Shown: positions 18,217-28,581 of the stretch, one piece after another
How the letters are laid out: each line of letters starts with the position of its first letter
Numbering within the stretch: the stretch's first letter is position 1
DNA from: Pantoea stewartii subsp. stewartii
GTDB lineage: Bacteria > Pseudomonadota > Gammaproteobacteria > Enterobacterales > Enterobacteriaceae
Direction of reading: 5' to 3'
NCBI RefSeq assembly: GCF_008801695.1
Contig: NZ_VZPF01000042.1
Location: 1 to 43,734, forward strand
Length of the DNA stretch: 43,734 nt
Translations under genes and position numbers: made by a program
Notes under the pieces: generated by a model
What the model was told of the DNA's origin: nothing
Seen by the model: the letters and a program-made list of their open reading frames with translations, nothing else
Databases searched by the model: none

Positions 18217-19443
18217 TCAGCCGCCCAGCAGGCGATGAATACGCGTCAGACCTGCCGCCAGCCGATCCACTTCGTCTTCACTGTTGTAGAACGTGAAAGA
18301 AGCGCGACACATCGCGGGGACCTGATAATGGCGCAGCAGCGGCATAGCGCAATGGTGGCCGGTACGAATCGCTATACCGTACTGATCAAGGAAGCTGCCG
18401 ACATCAAAGGCGTGATGTTTGCCCAGGTTAAAGGCAATCACACCGGTACGCTGCTGCGAACCGTAGATCTGGATATCCGGCACGGAGGCGAGCTTATCAA
18501 GCGCATAATTCATCAGGATTGTTTCCCGCTGATGAATCGTATCCAGTCCCAGCGCCTCAACATACTCCAGCGCGGCGCCCAGACCAATGATGCCACCGGT
18601 ATTCGGCGTTCCGGCTTCAAAACGCCACGGTGCCGTATTCCAGTTGGTGCCGGTGGGCAGCAGGACTTCACCAATCATCGATCCGCCCCCTTCCCAGGGC
18701 GGCATGATGTCCAGCAGCGCCTTGCGGCCATACAGCACGCCAATGCCCGTTGGGCCATAGAGCTTATGGCCGGAGAACACATAGAAGTCGCAGCCGATAT
18801 CCTGTACATCGACGGCGCTGTGCATCACGGCCTGCGCCCCGTCGATCAGGGTAACCACACCTGCTGCCCTGGCCTGCGCGACGATGGCTTTGACCGGATT
18901 CACCGTACCAAGCACATTGGACACATGGGTGACCGCCAGCAGGCGCGTGCGGCTGTCAATCAGCCCCGCCAGTTGATCCAGCGCCAGCTCACCGTTGTCG
19001 GTCAGGGGCAGTACCCGAATTTCCGCACCACAGCGTTCAGCCACCATCTGCCAGGGCACGATATTCGCATGGTGCTCCATCTGCGTGATAATCAGGTTAT
19101 CACCGGGTTGCAGTTGACTGCCCGCCCAGCTGTTGGCAACCAGGTTGATGCCTTCCGTCGTACCTTTAACAAAAACGATTTCTTCCGCAGAAGCCGCATT
19201 CAGAAAACGTGCCGCCTGTTCGCGAACGTTTTCCATATCGCTGGTTGCCTGCTGGCTGAGCGTGTGAATACCGCGGTGCACGGCGGCATAGCCGTGCTGG
19301 TAGAAATGGCTTTCGGCATTGATGACCGACAAAGGACGCTGTGCGCTGGCCGCGCTGTCAAGGTAAGCCAGCGGATGACCGTTGACCTCACGCTTCAGAA
19401 CCGGAAAATCCGCTCTGATACGCTCGAGATCGAAGTTCATCAT
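18217..19443 (-). CDS. sufS: Cysteine desulfurase SufS
   Basis: SufS is a PLP-dependent class V-like (NifS group II) enzyme that removes sulfur from cysteine to form a persulfide. It begins [16 protein letters not shown]. Visible motifs are ANIVPWQM (PLP-stacking histidine), [27 protein letters not shown] with the Schiff-base lysine at about 227, and [11 protein letters not shown] with the catalytic cysteine at about 365. The length is 408 residues against 406 in E. coli. The start ATG overlaps the sufD stop (ATGA), indicating translational coupling. A starting ATG one codon later is equally possible. Confidence 0.97.
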   Translation of the reverse strand: MMNFDLERIRADFPVLKREVNGHPLAYLDSAASAQRPLSVINAESHFYQHGYAAVHRGIHTLSQQATSDMENVREQAARFLNAASAEEIVFVKGTTEGINLVANSWAGSQLQPGDNLIITQMEHHANIVPWQMVAERCGAEIRVLPLTDNGELALDQLAGLIDSRTRLLAVTHVSNVLGTVNPVKAIVAQARAAGVVTLIDGAQAVMHSAVDVQDIGCDFYVFSGHKLYGPTGIGVLYGRKALLDIMPPWEGGGSMIGEVLLPTGTNWNTAPWRFEAGTPNTGGIIGLGAALEYVEALGLDTIHQRETILMNYALDKLASVPDIQIYGSQQRTGVIAFNLGKHHAFDVGSFLDQYGIAIRTGHHCAMPLLRHYQVPAMCRASFTFYNSEDEVDRLAAGLTRIHRLLGG

Positions 19444-20717
19444 GAGTTGTCTCCTGGAAAACGCTGAGCAATGCGCTGGAGCACCGCCTGGCGAAGAACG
19501 GGGTTCTCCAGCGTTTCGGTTAACTCAGCCGCAAAGGCGTGAATGATCATGGTCTGCGCGGCGTCCTGCTCGATACCGCGCGAACGCAGGTAGAACATCT
19601 GCTCGTCATCAATACGGCCTACGGTCGCACCGTGGCTGCATTTAACGTCATCGGCATAAATTTCCAGCTGCGGCTTGGTATCCACTTCGGCCAAGCGGCC
19701 TAACAGCAGATTGTTGTTGGTCATCTGACCATCTGTCTTTAACGCATGCTGCGCCACTTTGATGTGGCCGTTAAACACCGCACGCCCTTTGTCACGCACG
19801 ATGGTTTTGTGCATCTGACGGCTCAGGCAGTGGCCTTTGTTATGCTCAAGATAGGTGCGGGTATCCGCCACTTCCTGATTCACGGGCAGCACCAGACTGT
19901 TCAAAGACAGCTGGGTGTTTTCACCATTGAGCTGCGTACTGGTGTTATGACGGCTTAAACCCGCACCCAGTAAGAAGCTGGTGCTGGTCACCTGCGCATC
20001 ACGGTTAATCACGATGTCATTATGGGCAAAGTGATAACTTTTAGTGCTTTCAAAGGCCAGCTTGGTGTGCTTCAGCGTAGCATTATCAGCGACAGCAAAG
20101 GTAAAGCGACCGCCGGTGAAGTGCGCGCTGTCGTTCAGCGTGACATAGTGCTCGATGACTTCCGCTTCTGCACTCTCTTCCAGTTGCAGATGATGACGGT
20201 AATGAACGGTGTTCATGCCATCATCTTTGCCGCTGGTGATGTGCAGCAGGTAAAGCGGACGTGAAGCCGCCTTACCGCGCGGCAGACGAATATGGGTCAC
20301 TTCTTCAGCCAGGCTTTCCGTCAGATGCAGAAAGACTTCTGGCTGAACGGGCGCAGGCAGATCGCGACGCTCAGCGGCAACGCTGTGCTGAATCTCGAAA
20401 AAATCAGTCCCGGTCGCGCTCAGCGCAGACTGGAATTTGCCGTCGACAAACACCAGACGAATGGCATCCAGCGGCAAAGCGAGCGCTTCAACCTGTGAAG
20501 CACTCACGTCCTGAGACTCAGGCAACACAAAGTGCTGTGCCAGCAGGCCATCCAGCGGCGTGTATTTCCAGTTTTCATGCTTGCGCGTGGGCAAGCCCAG
20601 ACGCATTAACTGCTGCCAGTGCTGCTGTGCCTGCATGGAGCGCAGTTCACCGCGCGATTCAAACAGGTGGTGCCACTGTTGCAGCGCAGTATCACTCTTC
20701 GTCGGTAAGCCAGCCAT
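19440..20717 (-). CDS. sufD: Fe-S scaffold subunit SufD
   Basis: SufD partners with SufB and the ATPase SufC in the SufBC2D cluster-building complex and helps acquire iron. The 425-residue protein begins [19 protein letters not shown]. The C-terminal half shows the SufB/D beta-helix core with [20 protein letters not shown] (catalytic histidine region) and [16 protein letters not shown]. It overlaps the sufC end by 26 bases and the sufS start by four, both consistent with coupled translation. Confidence 0.97.
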   Translation of the reverse strand: MAGLPTKSDTALQQWHHLFESRGELRSMQAQQHWQQLMRLGLPTRKHENWKYTPLDGLLAQHFVLPESQDVSASQVEALALPLDAIRLVFVDGKFQSALSATGTDFFEIQHSVAAERRDLPAPVQPEVFLHLTESLAEEVTHIRLPRGKAASRPLYLLHITSGKDDGMNTVHYRHHLQLEESAEAEVIEHYVTLNDSAHFTGGRFTFAVADNATLKHTKLAFESTKSYHFAHNDIVINRDAQVTSTSFLLGAGLSRHNTSTQLNGENTQLSLNSLVLPVNQEVADTRTYLEHNKGHCLSRQMHKTIVRDKGRAVFNGHIKVAQHALKTDGQMTNNNLLLGRLAEVDTKPQLEIYADDVKCSHGATVGRIDDEQMFYLRSRGIEQDAAQTMIIHAFAAELTETLENPVLRQAVLQRIAQRFPGDNS

Positions 20718-21438
20718 AACCCTGCTCCTCCAACTGTTTCACCAGCGAGAAGTCGCCAGATTTCACGATCTTGCCCTGATACAGCACATGCACAAAATCA
20801 GGTTTGATATAGTCCAGGATACGCTGATAGTGCGTGACGATGATGAACGCACGCTTCTCATCGCGCAGGCTGTTTACGCCGTTAGCCACGATTTTCAGGG
20901 CATCGATGTCGAGACCGGAGTCCGTTTCGTCCAGAATGCACAGATCGGGCTCAAGCGCGGCCATCTGCAGAATATCGTTACGCTTCTTCTCACCGCCGGA
21001 GAAACCGACGTTGACAGAACGGGTCAGCAGATCTTCAGGCATCTTGAGCAGATTAATTTTCTCTTCGATGAAATCCTGGAAATCAAAACGATCGAGCTCA
21101 TCCTGCTGACGGTATTTGCGCACTGCGTTCACAGAGGTCTGCAGGAAAAACTGGTTGCTGACGCCAGGAATTTCAACCGGATACTGGAACGCCATGAAGA
21201 TCCCTTCACCCGCGCGCTCTTCCGGCTCCAGCTCCAGCAGGTCTTTGCCTTTAAAGGTCACTGAACCGCCGGTGATTTCATAGTCTTCACGGCCAGCTAA
21301 GGTCGCAGACAGCGTACTTTTACCTGAACCATTCGGTCCCATGATGGCATGAACTTCGCCTGGTTTAATCTCAAGGTTCAGACCACGTAAGATCGCTTTG
21401 TCTTCAACGCTAACCTGTAAATCTTTAATACTTAACAT
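20692..21438 (-). CDS. sufC: Fe-S assembly ATPase SufC
   Basis: SufC is an ABC-type ATPase that drives conformational change in SufBC2D. It has 248 residues, the E. coli length. Walker A is GPNGSGKST (about 34-42), the signature is FSGGEKKRNDI, Walker B is CILDETDSGLD, and the H-loop histidine is in FIIVTHYQRIL. No membrane segment is present, as expected for this soluble ABC protein. Confidence 0.98.
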   Translation of the reverse strand: MLSIKDLQVSVEDKAILRGLNLEIKPGEVHAIMGPNGSGKSTLSATLAGREDYEITGGSVTFKGKDLLELEPEERAGEGIFMAFQYPVEIPGVSNQFFLQTSVNAVRKYRQQDELDRFDFQDFIEEKINLLKMPEDLLTRSVNVGFSGGEKKRNDILQMAALEPDLCILDETDSGLDIDALKIVANGVNSLRDEKRAFIIVTHYQRILDYIKPDFVHVLYQGKIVKSGDFSLVKQLEEQGYGWLTDEE

Positions 21439-21484
21439 ACTTATTCCTTCACATTGCTTCCGGCAACGCGTGTGACGGCGTCAA

Positions 21485-22978
21485 TCAGCCCACACTGTGC
21501 TCAAGGCTGATGGCTAACAGTTTTTGTGCTTCCACTGCAAATTCCAGCGGCAGCTCAGAGAATACGTCTTTACAGAAGCCGTTCACGATCATCGAGATAG
21601 CATCTTCTTCACTGATGCCACGTTGCAGACAGTAGAACATCTGATCTTCGCCGATACGTGAAGTGGTCGCTTCATGCTCCAGCTGGGCGGTGTTGTTGCG
21701 GGTTTCAACATACGGGAACGTATGTGCTCCACAATCTGGCCCAATCAGCATGGAATCACACTGGGTAAAGTTACGTGCGTTGGTGGCCGTCGGCATGATT
21801 TTCACCAGGCCACGGTAAGTGTTCTGGCTTTTACCGGCAGAAATACCTTTGGAGATAATGGTCGACCGGGTGTTTTTACCAATGTGAATCATCTTGGTAC
21901 CGGTGTCCGCCTGCTGGCGTCCGCTGGTTAAGGCGACGGAGTAGAACTCGCCCACGGAGTGATCGCCACGCAGGATACAGCTCGGGTATTTCCACGTAAT
22001 GGCCGACCCGGTTTCCGACTGCGTCCAGGACATTTTACTGCGGTCGCCTTCACACAGCGCACGCTTGGTCACGAAGTTAAGGATACCGCCCTCGCCTTCA
22101 CCGCCCGGGAACCAGTTCTGCACGGTGGAGTATTTCACTTCCGCATTCTTGTGGATGATCACCTCGACCACCGCTGCGTGCAGCTGATAGCTGTCACGGA
22201 CCGGTGCAGAACAGCCTTCAATATAGCTGACATAGCTGTCTTCATCAGCAATCAGGATGGTGCGTTCAAACTGACCGGTTTTCGCCGCGTTAATACGGAA
22301 GTAGGTCGACAGCTCCATCGGACAACGCACCCCTTTCGGGATGTAAACAAAGGTACCGTCTGACGCAACCGCTGAATTCAGGGCAGCGAAGAAGTTGTCA
22401 TTGGGTGGCACTACCGTGCCCAGATATTTCTTCACCAGCTCCGGATGATCGTGAATGGCTTCACCGAACGAGCAGAAGATAATGCCCTGTTCCGCCAGCT
22501 TGCTACGATAGGTGGTGGACACCGACACCGAGTCAAAAATGGCGTCAACCGCCACTTCCTTGCCTTCACGCACCGGTACACCCAGTTGGTTGAAGGCGTT
22601 TTCCACTTCCTGCGTCAGGTAATCGTTGGCAGGCGTCGCGCCTGAAGCCTGCGTGGCTCCCGGCTCCGACGCACAGGTATCGTCACAATTGCCGCACGAC
22701 GGCGCGGAATAGTAACTGTAATCCTGATAGTCGAGCTTTTCGTAGTGCGCTTTCAGCCAGTGTGGCTCTTCCATTTCCAGCCAGGCACGAAAAGCTTTAA
22801 GCCGAAACTCCAGCATCCACTCTGGCTCGTTACGCTTAGCCGAAATTGCGCGCACGACATCTTCATTGATGCCGTTGGCAAATTCTTCGGTTTGCAACTG
22901 GGTAAAGAAGCCCTCTTTATAATTGAGCTTGCCTTCCCACATTTGTACATCGTCAGATGTTTCGCTGTGTCGTGACAT
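21485..22978 (-). CDS. sufB: Fe-S scaffold subunit SufB
   Basis: SufB is the subunit on which clusters form. The 497-residue protein includes [13 protein letters not shown] (an N-terminal cysteine cluster), the core beta-helix motifs [15 protein letters not shown] and [19 protein letters not shown], and the C-terminal [16 protein letters not shown] and [18 protein letters not shown]. The last motif carries the cysteine/glutamate region needed for cluster assembly. It is seven bases from the sufA stop and 46 bases from the sufC start. Confidence 0.98.
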   Translation of the reverse strand: MSRHSETSDDVQMWEGKLNYKEGFFTQLQTEEFANGINEDVVRAISAKRNEPEWMLEFRLKAFRAWLEMEEPHWLKAHYEKLDYQDYSYYSAPSCGNCDDTCASEPGATQASGATPANDYLTQEVENAFNQLGVPVREGKEVAVDAIFDSVSVSTTYRSKLAEQGIIFCSFGEAIHDHPELVKKYLGTVVPPNDNFFAALNSAVASDGTFVYIPKGVRCPMELSTYFRINAAKTGQFERTILIADEDSYVSYIEGCSAPVRDSYQLHAAVVEVIIHKNAEVKYSTVQNWFPGGEGEGGILNFVTKRALCEGDRSKMSWTQSETGSAITWKYPSCILRGDHSVGEFYSVALTSGRQQADTGTKMIHIGKNTRSTIISKGISAGKSQNTYRGLVKIMPTATNARNFTQCDSMLIGPDCGAHTFPYVETRNNTAQLEHEATTSRIGEDQMFYCLQRGISEEDAISMIVNGFCKDVFSELPLEFAVEAQKLLAISLEHSVG

Positions 22979-22985
22979 ATTTCAC

Positions 22986-23360
22986 TTACTCGACGCCAAA
23001 GCTTTCACCGCACCCGCAGGCGTGTTGAGCTTTAGGGTTATTGAATTTAAAAATTTGATTCAGGCCTTCACGGACGTAATCCACTTCAGTGCCATCGATA
23101 AATGGCATCGCCTGAAGCGGTACAAACAATGTTGCGCCGTAGTAGGTAAACTGCAGGTCGTCATCTTCTGGTTGCTTCACCAGATCCATGACATAACCAA
23201 AGCCGGCACAACCGGATTGTTTAATCGCTAAACGCAGGCCCTTGACTTCTGGGTTTTCTGCGGCCAGATTTAGAATTTGTTTCGCTGCGGTTTCGGTCAG
23301 CGTTAACCCTTTCCACACATATTCGTCAGGTGAGAAAGAGTCTGCATTCACGGATGACAT
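22986..23360 (-). CDS. sufA: A-type Fe-S carrier SufA
   Basis: SufA carries [2Fe-2S]/[4Fe-4S] clusters from SufBC2D to apo-targets. The 124-residue protein has the three conserved A-type cysteines: one in QSGCAGFGYVMD and two in the C-terminal HACGCGESF. It is the first gene of the operon; a Fur-box-like sequence lies about 90-100 bases upstream. Confidence 0.97.
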   Translation of the reverse strand: MSSVNADSFSPDEYVWKGLTLTETAAKQILNLAAENPEVKGLRLAIKQSGCAGFGYVMDLVKQPEDDDLQFTYYGATLFVPLQAMPFIDGTEVDYVREGLNQIFKFNNPKAQHACGCGESFGVE

Positions 23361-23448
23361 GTTGCTACCTCTTGTGAGTCCGGACCTTTTCAGGCTATCC
23401 CCCTATGGTAGTGATCTCACTGATCACTTCAACCTCTTGTTTTGCAGG

Positions 23449-23461
23449 GATAATCATTAGG
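23449..23461 (-). promoter_or_regulatory. Partial Fur box upstream of sufA
   Basis: GATAATCATTAGG matches 11 of 13 bases of the Fur-box part GATAATCATTATC. It lies about 90-100 bases before the sufA start. Fur is known to repress suf in E. coli; the assignment here is by similarity. Confidence 0.55.
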
Positions 23462-23715
23462 TGCTGTTTTTAACAGCGCATTTATTAAGCATAGCGTCTT
23501 CAGCCAGGCTTGCATTCGCAAAACAGGCAGGAAGTATGACCTCGTAACCTGTTAATAACTGGTGAATTTTAAAATCATCACTTTATGATAAACCCTTTAT
23601 TGATAGGTTACGCCTTTCTGTGTTGTAAACAGATTGTTATTTCCGATTATACCGACAGGTGAAATAAATCGGAAAAAAATTCTCATTTGCCAATTGCAAT
23701 CGCTGCTCAGTTGAA

Positions 23716-23734
23716 TATAATAATTATTATCATT
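23716..23734 (+). promoter_or_regulatory. Candidate Fur box before the orphan gene
   Basis: TATAATAATTATTATCATT matches 13 of 19 positions of the Fur consensus GATAATGATAATCATTATC. It ends 17 bases before the ATG at 23752, a position suited to repression by Fe-Fur. AT-rich context makes a chance match possible. Confidence 0.5.
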
Positions 23735-23751
23735 CAGCATCAGAATGCGTT

Positions 23752-24156
23752 ATGTCGTTATCGGTTTCCGCCTGGCTTCAGCACAAACTTGATGAATACC
23801 GTTTTTCGGTTCGCGATCTCACTGTCGATTTTTACCTGGCGCAGGCCAGACTTGACCGGGCTGAGTGTACCGTTCAGCAGTTACGTCAGTTCAATGATAC
23901 CTGTCTGGATATGGCAGAACTTTGCCAACTGAACGGTGACGACCAGAGTTATTTGCATGCCATGGGTAAGCTTCATCACCGACTGGTCGTAGAAATGCAA
24001 AATCCCGACCGGGATCGGCTGTTTCGCATTCAGGCTTACCAGCTTGCAAGACTGTCACTGACCCGGCTATGCCACCAGCTGGCCATTACAGGTGAATGGG
24101 AACAGGCGACGGTGCTCCAGAGTAACTTTGTCAAACATGCAGGCTGGATATTCTAA
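23752..24156 (+). CDS. Hypothetical 134-residue soluble protein, possibly iron-regulated
   Basis: I do not recognise this protein. It starts MSLSVSAWLQHKLDEYRF and is hydrophilic and predominantly alpha-helical in appearance, with many Leu/Gln/Arg and four cysteines (in AECTV, DTCLDM, ELCQLN and RLCHQL). There is no signal peptide or membrane segment. The middle, TCLDMAELCQLNGDDQSYLHAMGKL, looks like paired helices of a TPR-like or helical-bundle protein. It is divergent from the suf operon and preceded by a Fur-box-like site, so iron starvation may induce it. Its last codons and stop lie within a perfect 11-bp hairpin. It converges on ydiJ. That it is a real gene is supported by the isolated open frame and the flanking signals. 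Confidence 0.7.
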   Translation: MSLSVSAWLQHKLDEYRFSVRDLTVDFYLAQARLDRAECTVQQLRQFNDTCLDMAELCQLNGDDQSYLHAMGKLHHRLVVEMQNPDRDRLFRIQAYQLARLSLTRLCHQLAITGEWEQATVLQSNFVKHAGWIF

Positions 24157-24166
24157 TCCAGCCTGC
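24139..24166. terminator. Hairpin overlapping the orphan gene's stop codon
   Basis: GCAGGCTGGAT-ATTCTA-ATCCAGCCTGC is a perfect 11-bp stem whose loop and right arm contain the TAA (24154-24156). It lies between the convergent orphan gene and ydiJ. No T-run follows on either strand, so it may protect or pause rather than terminate. Confidence 0.6.
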
Positions 24167-24186
24167 GGTTGACGTCTCCTGCCTTT

Positions 24187-27100
24187 TTACACCAGCTCAA
24201 GCAGAGCCTGAAGCGGATGGCGCATGCCATTGCCTTCAACACGTTTAACCTGGCTCCGGCAGGAAAAACCGGTTGCCAGACAGCGTTGACGCGGCAGCTT
24301 TTGCAACTGCGGATGCCATGAGAGCGCATATATGCCCAGCGAATTGTCCAGATTTTTGCTCTCGTGTCCGTAAGTGCCCGCCATGCCACAGCAGCCCACG
24401 TTGATGTTTTCCAGCTTTGCACCAAAACGTAAAAAAATCGCCTGCCACTGACCGGGTGTTGCAGGCAAGGCGGTGACTTCGGTGCAGTGCGCAAACAGAT
24501 ACCAGGCTTCGCCGCTGGCAATCTGGACGTCACGTTCCTGCACCGCATTCTGCAACCATTCATGCACCAACAGCACATTGAAATCGCCCCGCGCCTCCCC
24601 CAGCGTCTGGCGATATTCATCGCGATAACACAGGACCGTTGCGGGATCGATGCCAACCATTGGCATGCCCAGCCGGGCGACGCGATTGAGAAAATCGGCG
24701 GTTTTACTGGCCGTGCGGGCAAAGCGTTGTAAAAAGCCTTTAACGTGTTGTGCCTTACCGTTTGGCGAGAAGGGCAACAGAACAGGTTGATAGCCGAGTT
24801 TCTCAATCAGCCTGATAAAGTCGCTGACCAGCCGGGCCTCATAGAAGCTGGTAAAGGGATCCTGCACCACCAGCACCGTTTTCGCCCGCTGCGCCTCCGT
24901 CAGCCCTTCAAGCTGTTCCAGCGTCATCTGCATTGCCGGATGGCCGCTCAGCTGCTGTTTGAGAGTGGGTGAGGAAAGCAAGGGCAAATCCACCATGCCA
25001 ATGTGCGTTTTGCTGAACGATGCGGCCCAGGGCTGTTTAAGGAAGAAGTTAAAGACCGTAGGCGCTTTTGCCATCACGGGCGCATAGCTTTCCACCGCGG
25101 CCACCAGATGATCGCTCAGGGGACGAAGATAGCGCGTATGATAAAGCTGCAAAAAACGCGAGCGGAAAGCCGGCACGTCAATTTTAATCGGGCACTGGGT
25201 TGAACAGGCCTTACAGGCCAGGCAGCCTGACATGGCGTCCTTCACTTCATGCGAAAAATCATATTCCCCTTTATTCGCATACCAGGTGTTCCGCATGCGG
25301 CCAACCAGCCCCCGCAACGACAACGTCTTCTCCGGCAGTTTTTTCTCCAGCATCACCGGATCCACGCCCTGCTCTGCCAGCAAGCGCAGCCATTCGCGTG
25401 TTAAGGTGGCGCGCCCTTTAGGTGAATGAATGCGGTTGCGCGTGATTTTCATCGAGGGGCACATCGGGCTGCGCACGTCGAAATTGAAGCACAAGCCATT
25501 ACCGTTACATTCCATCGCGCCACGCCAGGTGTCACGCACCTGTACAGGAATCTGGCGGTCATAGCTGCCGCGTTTGGTGGCATCCACCTGCATCATCGCC
25601 GCATCGCTGTTGTAAGGCGTACAGATCTTGCCGGGGTTCAGCCGGTTATCGGGATCGAACGCCGCTTTGATACGGCGCAGTTCGTTGAAGAGGGTGTCCC
25701 CGAAGAAGGCCGGACTGTATTGCGCGCGAAAGCCCTTGCCATGTTCGCCCCACAGCAGACCGCCATAGCGCGCGGTCAGTTCGACCACCTCATCAGAAAT
25801 CTGCTTCATCATCATTTCCTGATGCGGATCGCACATATCCAGCGCCGGACGGACATGGAGCACGCCCGCGTCCACATGGCCAAACATGCCGTAACTCAGG
25901 CCATGGCTGTCAAGAAGCGCACGGAACTCGACGATGTAGTCGGCAAGGTGTTCCGGCGGCACGGCCGTATCTTCGACAAACGGAATCGGCTTCGCCCGCC
26001 CTTTCGCATTGCCCAATAATCCCACCGCTTTTTTACGCATGTTATAAATGCGTTCGATGCTGTCCAGGTCGTTACAGCGTTGATAGCCAATGACGCCGCC
26101 TTCCTGCTGCGCGATCAGCGCATCAAGTCGGCTGCACAGTTGCGTCAGTTGCTGCTCAATTTTCGCTTCGTCATCCCCGGCAAACTCCACAATATTCAGC
26201 CCTGACATCGTTTTGTCGGGAACATCGGTGATCAGCGCTTTCACGGAGTGCCAGACGATGTCCTCCCGTGCCAGATTGAGCACTTTCGAGTCCACCGTTT
26301 CGACGGACAGAGCCTGCGCCTGTACCATCAGAGGCGCATTGCGCAAAGCAGAATCAAAGGAGTCGTATTTGATATTCACCACGCGCCGCACTTTAGGCAG
26401 GGGCGTAATGTCCAGCCGGGCTTCACTGATAAAGGCCAGCGTGCCTTCTGCGCCGCACAGCAGGCGCGTCAGGTCAAACGTTTGCATATCGTCGCTAAAG
26501 ACATGACGCAAATCGTAGCCGGTCAGGAAGCGGTTCAGTTTGGGAAATTTTTCCAGAATCAGGTCACGCTGTTCGCTACATCGCCTCAGAACCTGCTGAT
26601 AGATGCGGCCCTCTGGCGTGGGCGTTTGCGCCAGGCTTTCGGCCAGCGCCGTGGGCATGGGCCGGGTATCCAGAATATCGCCCCCCAGCAGGACCGCCCG
26701 CAACCCAAGAACATGATCAGAGGTTTTACCATACACCAGCGATCCCTGGCCGGAGGCATCGGTATTGATCATGCCGCCCAGCGTAGCACGGTTACTGGTC
26801 GACAACTCTGGCGAGAAAAAGTAACCAAACGGTTTCAGATACGCGTTAAGTTGATCTTTAACCACGCCCGCTTCTACACGCACCCATCCCTGTTCGGTGT
26901 TAACCTCCAGGATACGGTTCATGTAGCGGGACATATCCACAATAATGCCCTGATTCAGTGACTGGCCGTTAGTGCCGGTCCCGCCACCGCGCGGGGTGAA
27001 AACCAGACTCGAGAACGCCGGGTCCCCCGCTACGCGGGCAATCAGCGCGACATCAGCCGTCGAGCGCGGAAACAGCACCGCATCGGGCAGCAGCTGATAG

Positions 27101-27240
27101 ATGCTGTTGTCGGTTGAGAGAGAAAGCCTGTCGGCATAACTGGTGGCGGTATCGCCGGTGAAGCCCTGTTCTTTGAGGGTTTCAAGGAATGTCAGCACCC
27201 GCTGGATAAGACCCGGTGCCTGAGAAATCTGTGGGATCAT
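24187..27240 (-). CDS. ydiJ: FAD/Fe-S D-2-hydroxyacid dehydrogenase YdiJ
   Basis: The 1017-residue protein (E. coli YdiJ: 1018) combines an N-terminal FAD-binding-4 domain (about 45-270, with TPRGGGTGTNGQS), a FAD-oxidase C-terminal domain (about 280-540, with GHVDAGVLHVRP and WGEHGKGFR), a ferredoxin-like region with CNGNGLCF and SPMCPS (about 577-595) and CLACKACSTQCP (about 665-680), and a C-terminal CCG-type region with GCCGMAGTYGHE (about 950). This is the plan of GlpC/LldE/D-lactate dehydrogenase fusions. E. coli YdiJ has been described as a D-2-hydroxyglutarate dehydrogenase; that substrate is taken from the family. Electrons probably pass to quinone. Its Fe-S content fits its place beside suf. 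Confidence 0.93.
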   Translation of the reverse strand: MIPQISQAPGLIQRVLTFLETLKEQGFTGDTATSYADRLSLSTDNSIYQLLPDAVLFPRSTADVALIARVAGDPAFSSLVFTPRGGGTGTNGQSLNQGIIVDMSRYMNRILEVNTEQGWVRVEAGVVKDQLNAYLKPFGYFFSPELSTSNRATLGGMINTDASGQGSLVYGKTSDHVLGLRAVLLGGDILDTRPMPTALAESLAQTPTPEGRIYQQVLRRCSEQRDLILEKFPKLNRFLTGYDLRHVFSDDMQTFDLTRLLCGAEGTLAFISEARLDITPLPKVRRVVNIKYDSFDSALRNAPLMVQAQALSVETVDSKVLNLAREDIVWHSVKALITDVPDKTMSGLNIVEFAGDDEAKIEQQLTQLCSRLDALIAQQEGGVIGYQRCNDLDSIERIYNMRKKAVGLLGNAKGRAKPIPFVEDTAVPPEHLADYIVEFRALLDSHGLSYGMFGHVDAGVLHVRPALDMCDPHQEMMMKQISDEVVELTARYGGLLWGEHGKGFRAQYSPAFFGDTLFNELRRIKAAFDPDNRLNPGKICTPYNSDAAMMQVDATKRGSYDRQIPVQVRDTWRGAMECNGNGLCFNFDVRSPMCPSMKITRNRIHSPKGRATLTREWLRLLAEQGVDPVMLEKKLPEKTLSLRGLVGRMRNTWYANKGEYDFSHEVKDAMSGCLACKACSTQCPIKIDVPAFRSRFLQLYHTRYLRPLSDHLVAAVESYAPVMAKAPTVFNFFLKQPWAASFSKTHIGMVDLPLLSSPTLKQQLSGHPAMQMTLEQLEGLTEAQRAKTVLVVQDPFTSFYEARLVSDFIRLIEKLGYQPVLLPFSPNGKAQHVKGFLQRFARTASKTADFLNRVARLGMPMVGIDPATVLCYRDEYRQTLGEARGDFNVLLVHEWLQNAVQERDVQIASGEAWYLFAHCTEVTALPATPGQWQAIFLRFGAKLENINVGCCGMAGTYGHESKNLDNSLGIYALSWHPQLQKLPRQRCLATGFSCRSQVKRVEGNGMRHPLQALLELV

Positions 27241-27447
27241 GATTCTGTGACCAAAGATGTTGTGTAGGTTTGCGTCTGTCGCGTGCGTTAATCTCCTGTT
27301 TTATCACATTTCTGTCAGCCCTGTCGTTTTTTCAGGAAAGGCTGAAACCATTTCTTTACAAGCCTGTTTAAACGCCCTCAAATAGCTCATGATGACGGGT
27401 CACTGTCATCCCCTGCGTTGACGGATCTCAAAGAGGTAATGCTTAAG

Positions 27448-28542
27448 ATGAAAAGCCTGGAACGGCAGATAGACCTTCCCCAAATGTTGTTCACTCTGAT
27501 ATTCATTTTGCTGTTGATTGCCGCCTGCTTATGGGTGGTGCAACCTTTTATCCTCGGCTTCGCCTGGGCCAGCATGGTAGTGATTGCAACCTGGCCGTTG
27601 ATGCTGAGAATTCAGCGACTGCTCTGGGGCCGGCGTTCTCTGGCCGTCATTGTGATGACCATTCTGCTTCTGCTGCTGTTTATTATTCCGGTTGCCCTGC
27701 TGGTGAACAGCCTGATTGATAACAGTGCTCCGGTAATTGCCTGGGCGACGCAGGGCCATATGCTGCCGACGCTGAGCTGGCTGAATGACATTCCTGTGGT
27801 CGGGGAAAAACTGTATGCCAGCTACCAGAAACTGGTGGCCGGCGGCGGTGCGGCCATCATGGCCAAGCTTCAGCCTTACGTCGGTCGTACAACAGGCTTC
27901 TTTGTTGCGCAGGCCGGACACTTTGGCCGGTTTATGATTCATCTGGCCGTGATGCTGCTGTTTAGCGTGCTGCTCTACTGGCGCGGTGAACAGGCGGCGC
28001 TGGGAATTCGCCATTTCGCTGTGCGCATGGCGGGCCGTCGCGGTGATGCCGCCGTTTTGCTGGCCGGGCAAGCCGTACGCGCGGTGGCGCTGGGCGTGGT
28101 GGTGACTGCGCTGGTACAGGGCGTGCTGGGCGGTATCGGGCTGGCCATCTCCGGCATTCCTTATGCGACCTTGCTGACCGTCCTGATGATCCTCTGCTGT
28201 CTGGTCCAGATTGGTCCCCTGCTGGTGCTGGTGCCCGCCATCGTTTATCTTTACTGGAGCGGCGATACGACCTGGGGCACGGTGCTGCTGGTGTGGAGCT
28301 GCGTCGTCGGAACACTGGACAATATTTTGCGTCCCGTGCTGATTCGTATGGGTGCCGACCTGCCGCTGATTCTGATTTTATCCGGTGTCATTGGCGGACT
28401 CATCGCGTTTGGCATGATCGGACTGTTTATCGGCCCCGTCGTGCTGGCCGTCTCCTATCGCCTGGTGTCCGTCTGGATGAATGAAGTGCCCAGACCACCG
28501 GTCGATCCGCTCAAAGCCCTGGACGAAAAGACGGATCAATAG
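27448..28542 (+). CDS. ydiK: AI-2E family (PerM-type) membrane transporter YdiK
   Basis: The protein is an integral membrane protein of the AI-2 exporter/PerM superfamily; its substrate is unknown. It has about eight hydrophobic segments, including LFTLIFILLLIAACLWV, a characteristic long periplasmic stretch at about 95-150, and the family-typical C-terminal GADLPLILILSGVIGGLIAFGMIGLFIGP. I chose the ATG at 27448 (MKSLERQIDLPQML) because it places 14 residues before TM1, exactly as in E. coli YdiK. The ATG at 27439 and TTG at 27418 are less likely. A terminator and rprA follow, as in E. coli. Confidence 0.9.
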   Translation: MKSLERQIDLPQMLFTLIFILLLIAACLWVVQPFILGFAWASMVVIATWPLMLRIQRLLWGRRSLAVIVMTILLLLLFIIPVALLVNSLIDNSAPVIAWATQGHMLPTLSWLNDIPVVGEKLYASYQKLVAGGGAAIMAKLQPYVGRTTGFFVAQAGHFGRFMIHLAVMLLFSVLLYWRGEQAALGIRHFAVRMAGRRGDAAVLLAGQAVRAVALGVVVTALVQGVLGGIGLAISGIPYATLLTVLMILCCLVQIGPLLVLVPAIVYLYWSGDTTWGTVLLVWSCVVGTLDNILRPVLIRMGADLPLILILSGVIGGLIAFGMIGLFIGPVVLAVSYRLVSVWMNEVPRPPVDPLKALDEKTDQ

Positions 28543-28581
28543 GCCCTGTTCTGCATTTCATATGATTAGTAGTGGTTAAGT

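Larger units (their letters stand above)
23361..23751. other. sufA / orphan-gene divergent control region
   Basis: These ~390 AT-rich bases hold no convincing gene. Two Fur-box-like sequences are listed separately. The ydiH and menI genes found near here in E. coli are absent. The stretch around 23588-23610 (AACC-11-GGTT) was examined as an IscR site but matches poorly. Given E. coli suf control by OxyR, IscR, Fur and IHF, further sites are likely but cannot be fixed by eye. Confidence 0.5.

Noticed and set aside
18235..19467. A 410-codon open frame opposite sufS
   Set aside because: It mirrors sufS almost end to end, resembles no family, and is His/Arg/Gln-rich as expected for the reverse strand of a GC-biased gene.
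23588..23610. IscR type 2 site upstream of sufA
   Set aside because: ATAAACCC...GGTTA shares only short arms with the consensus, and the distance to sufA is over 200 bases; support is too weak to list.
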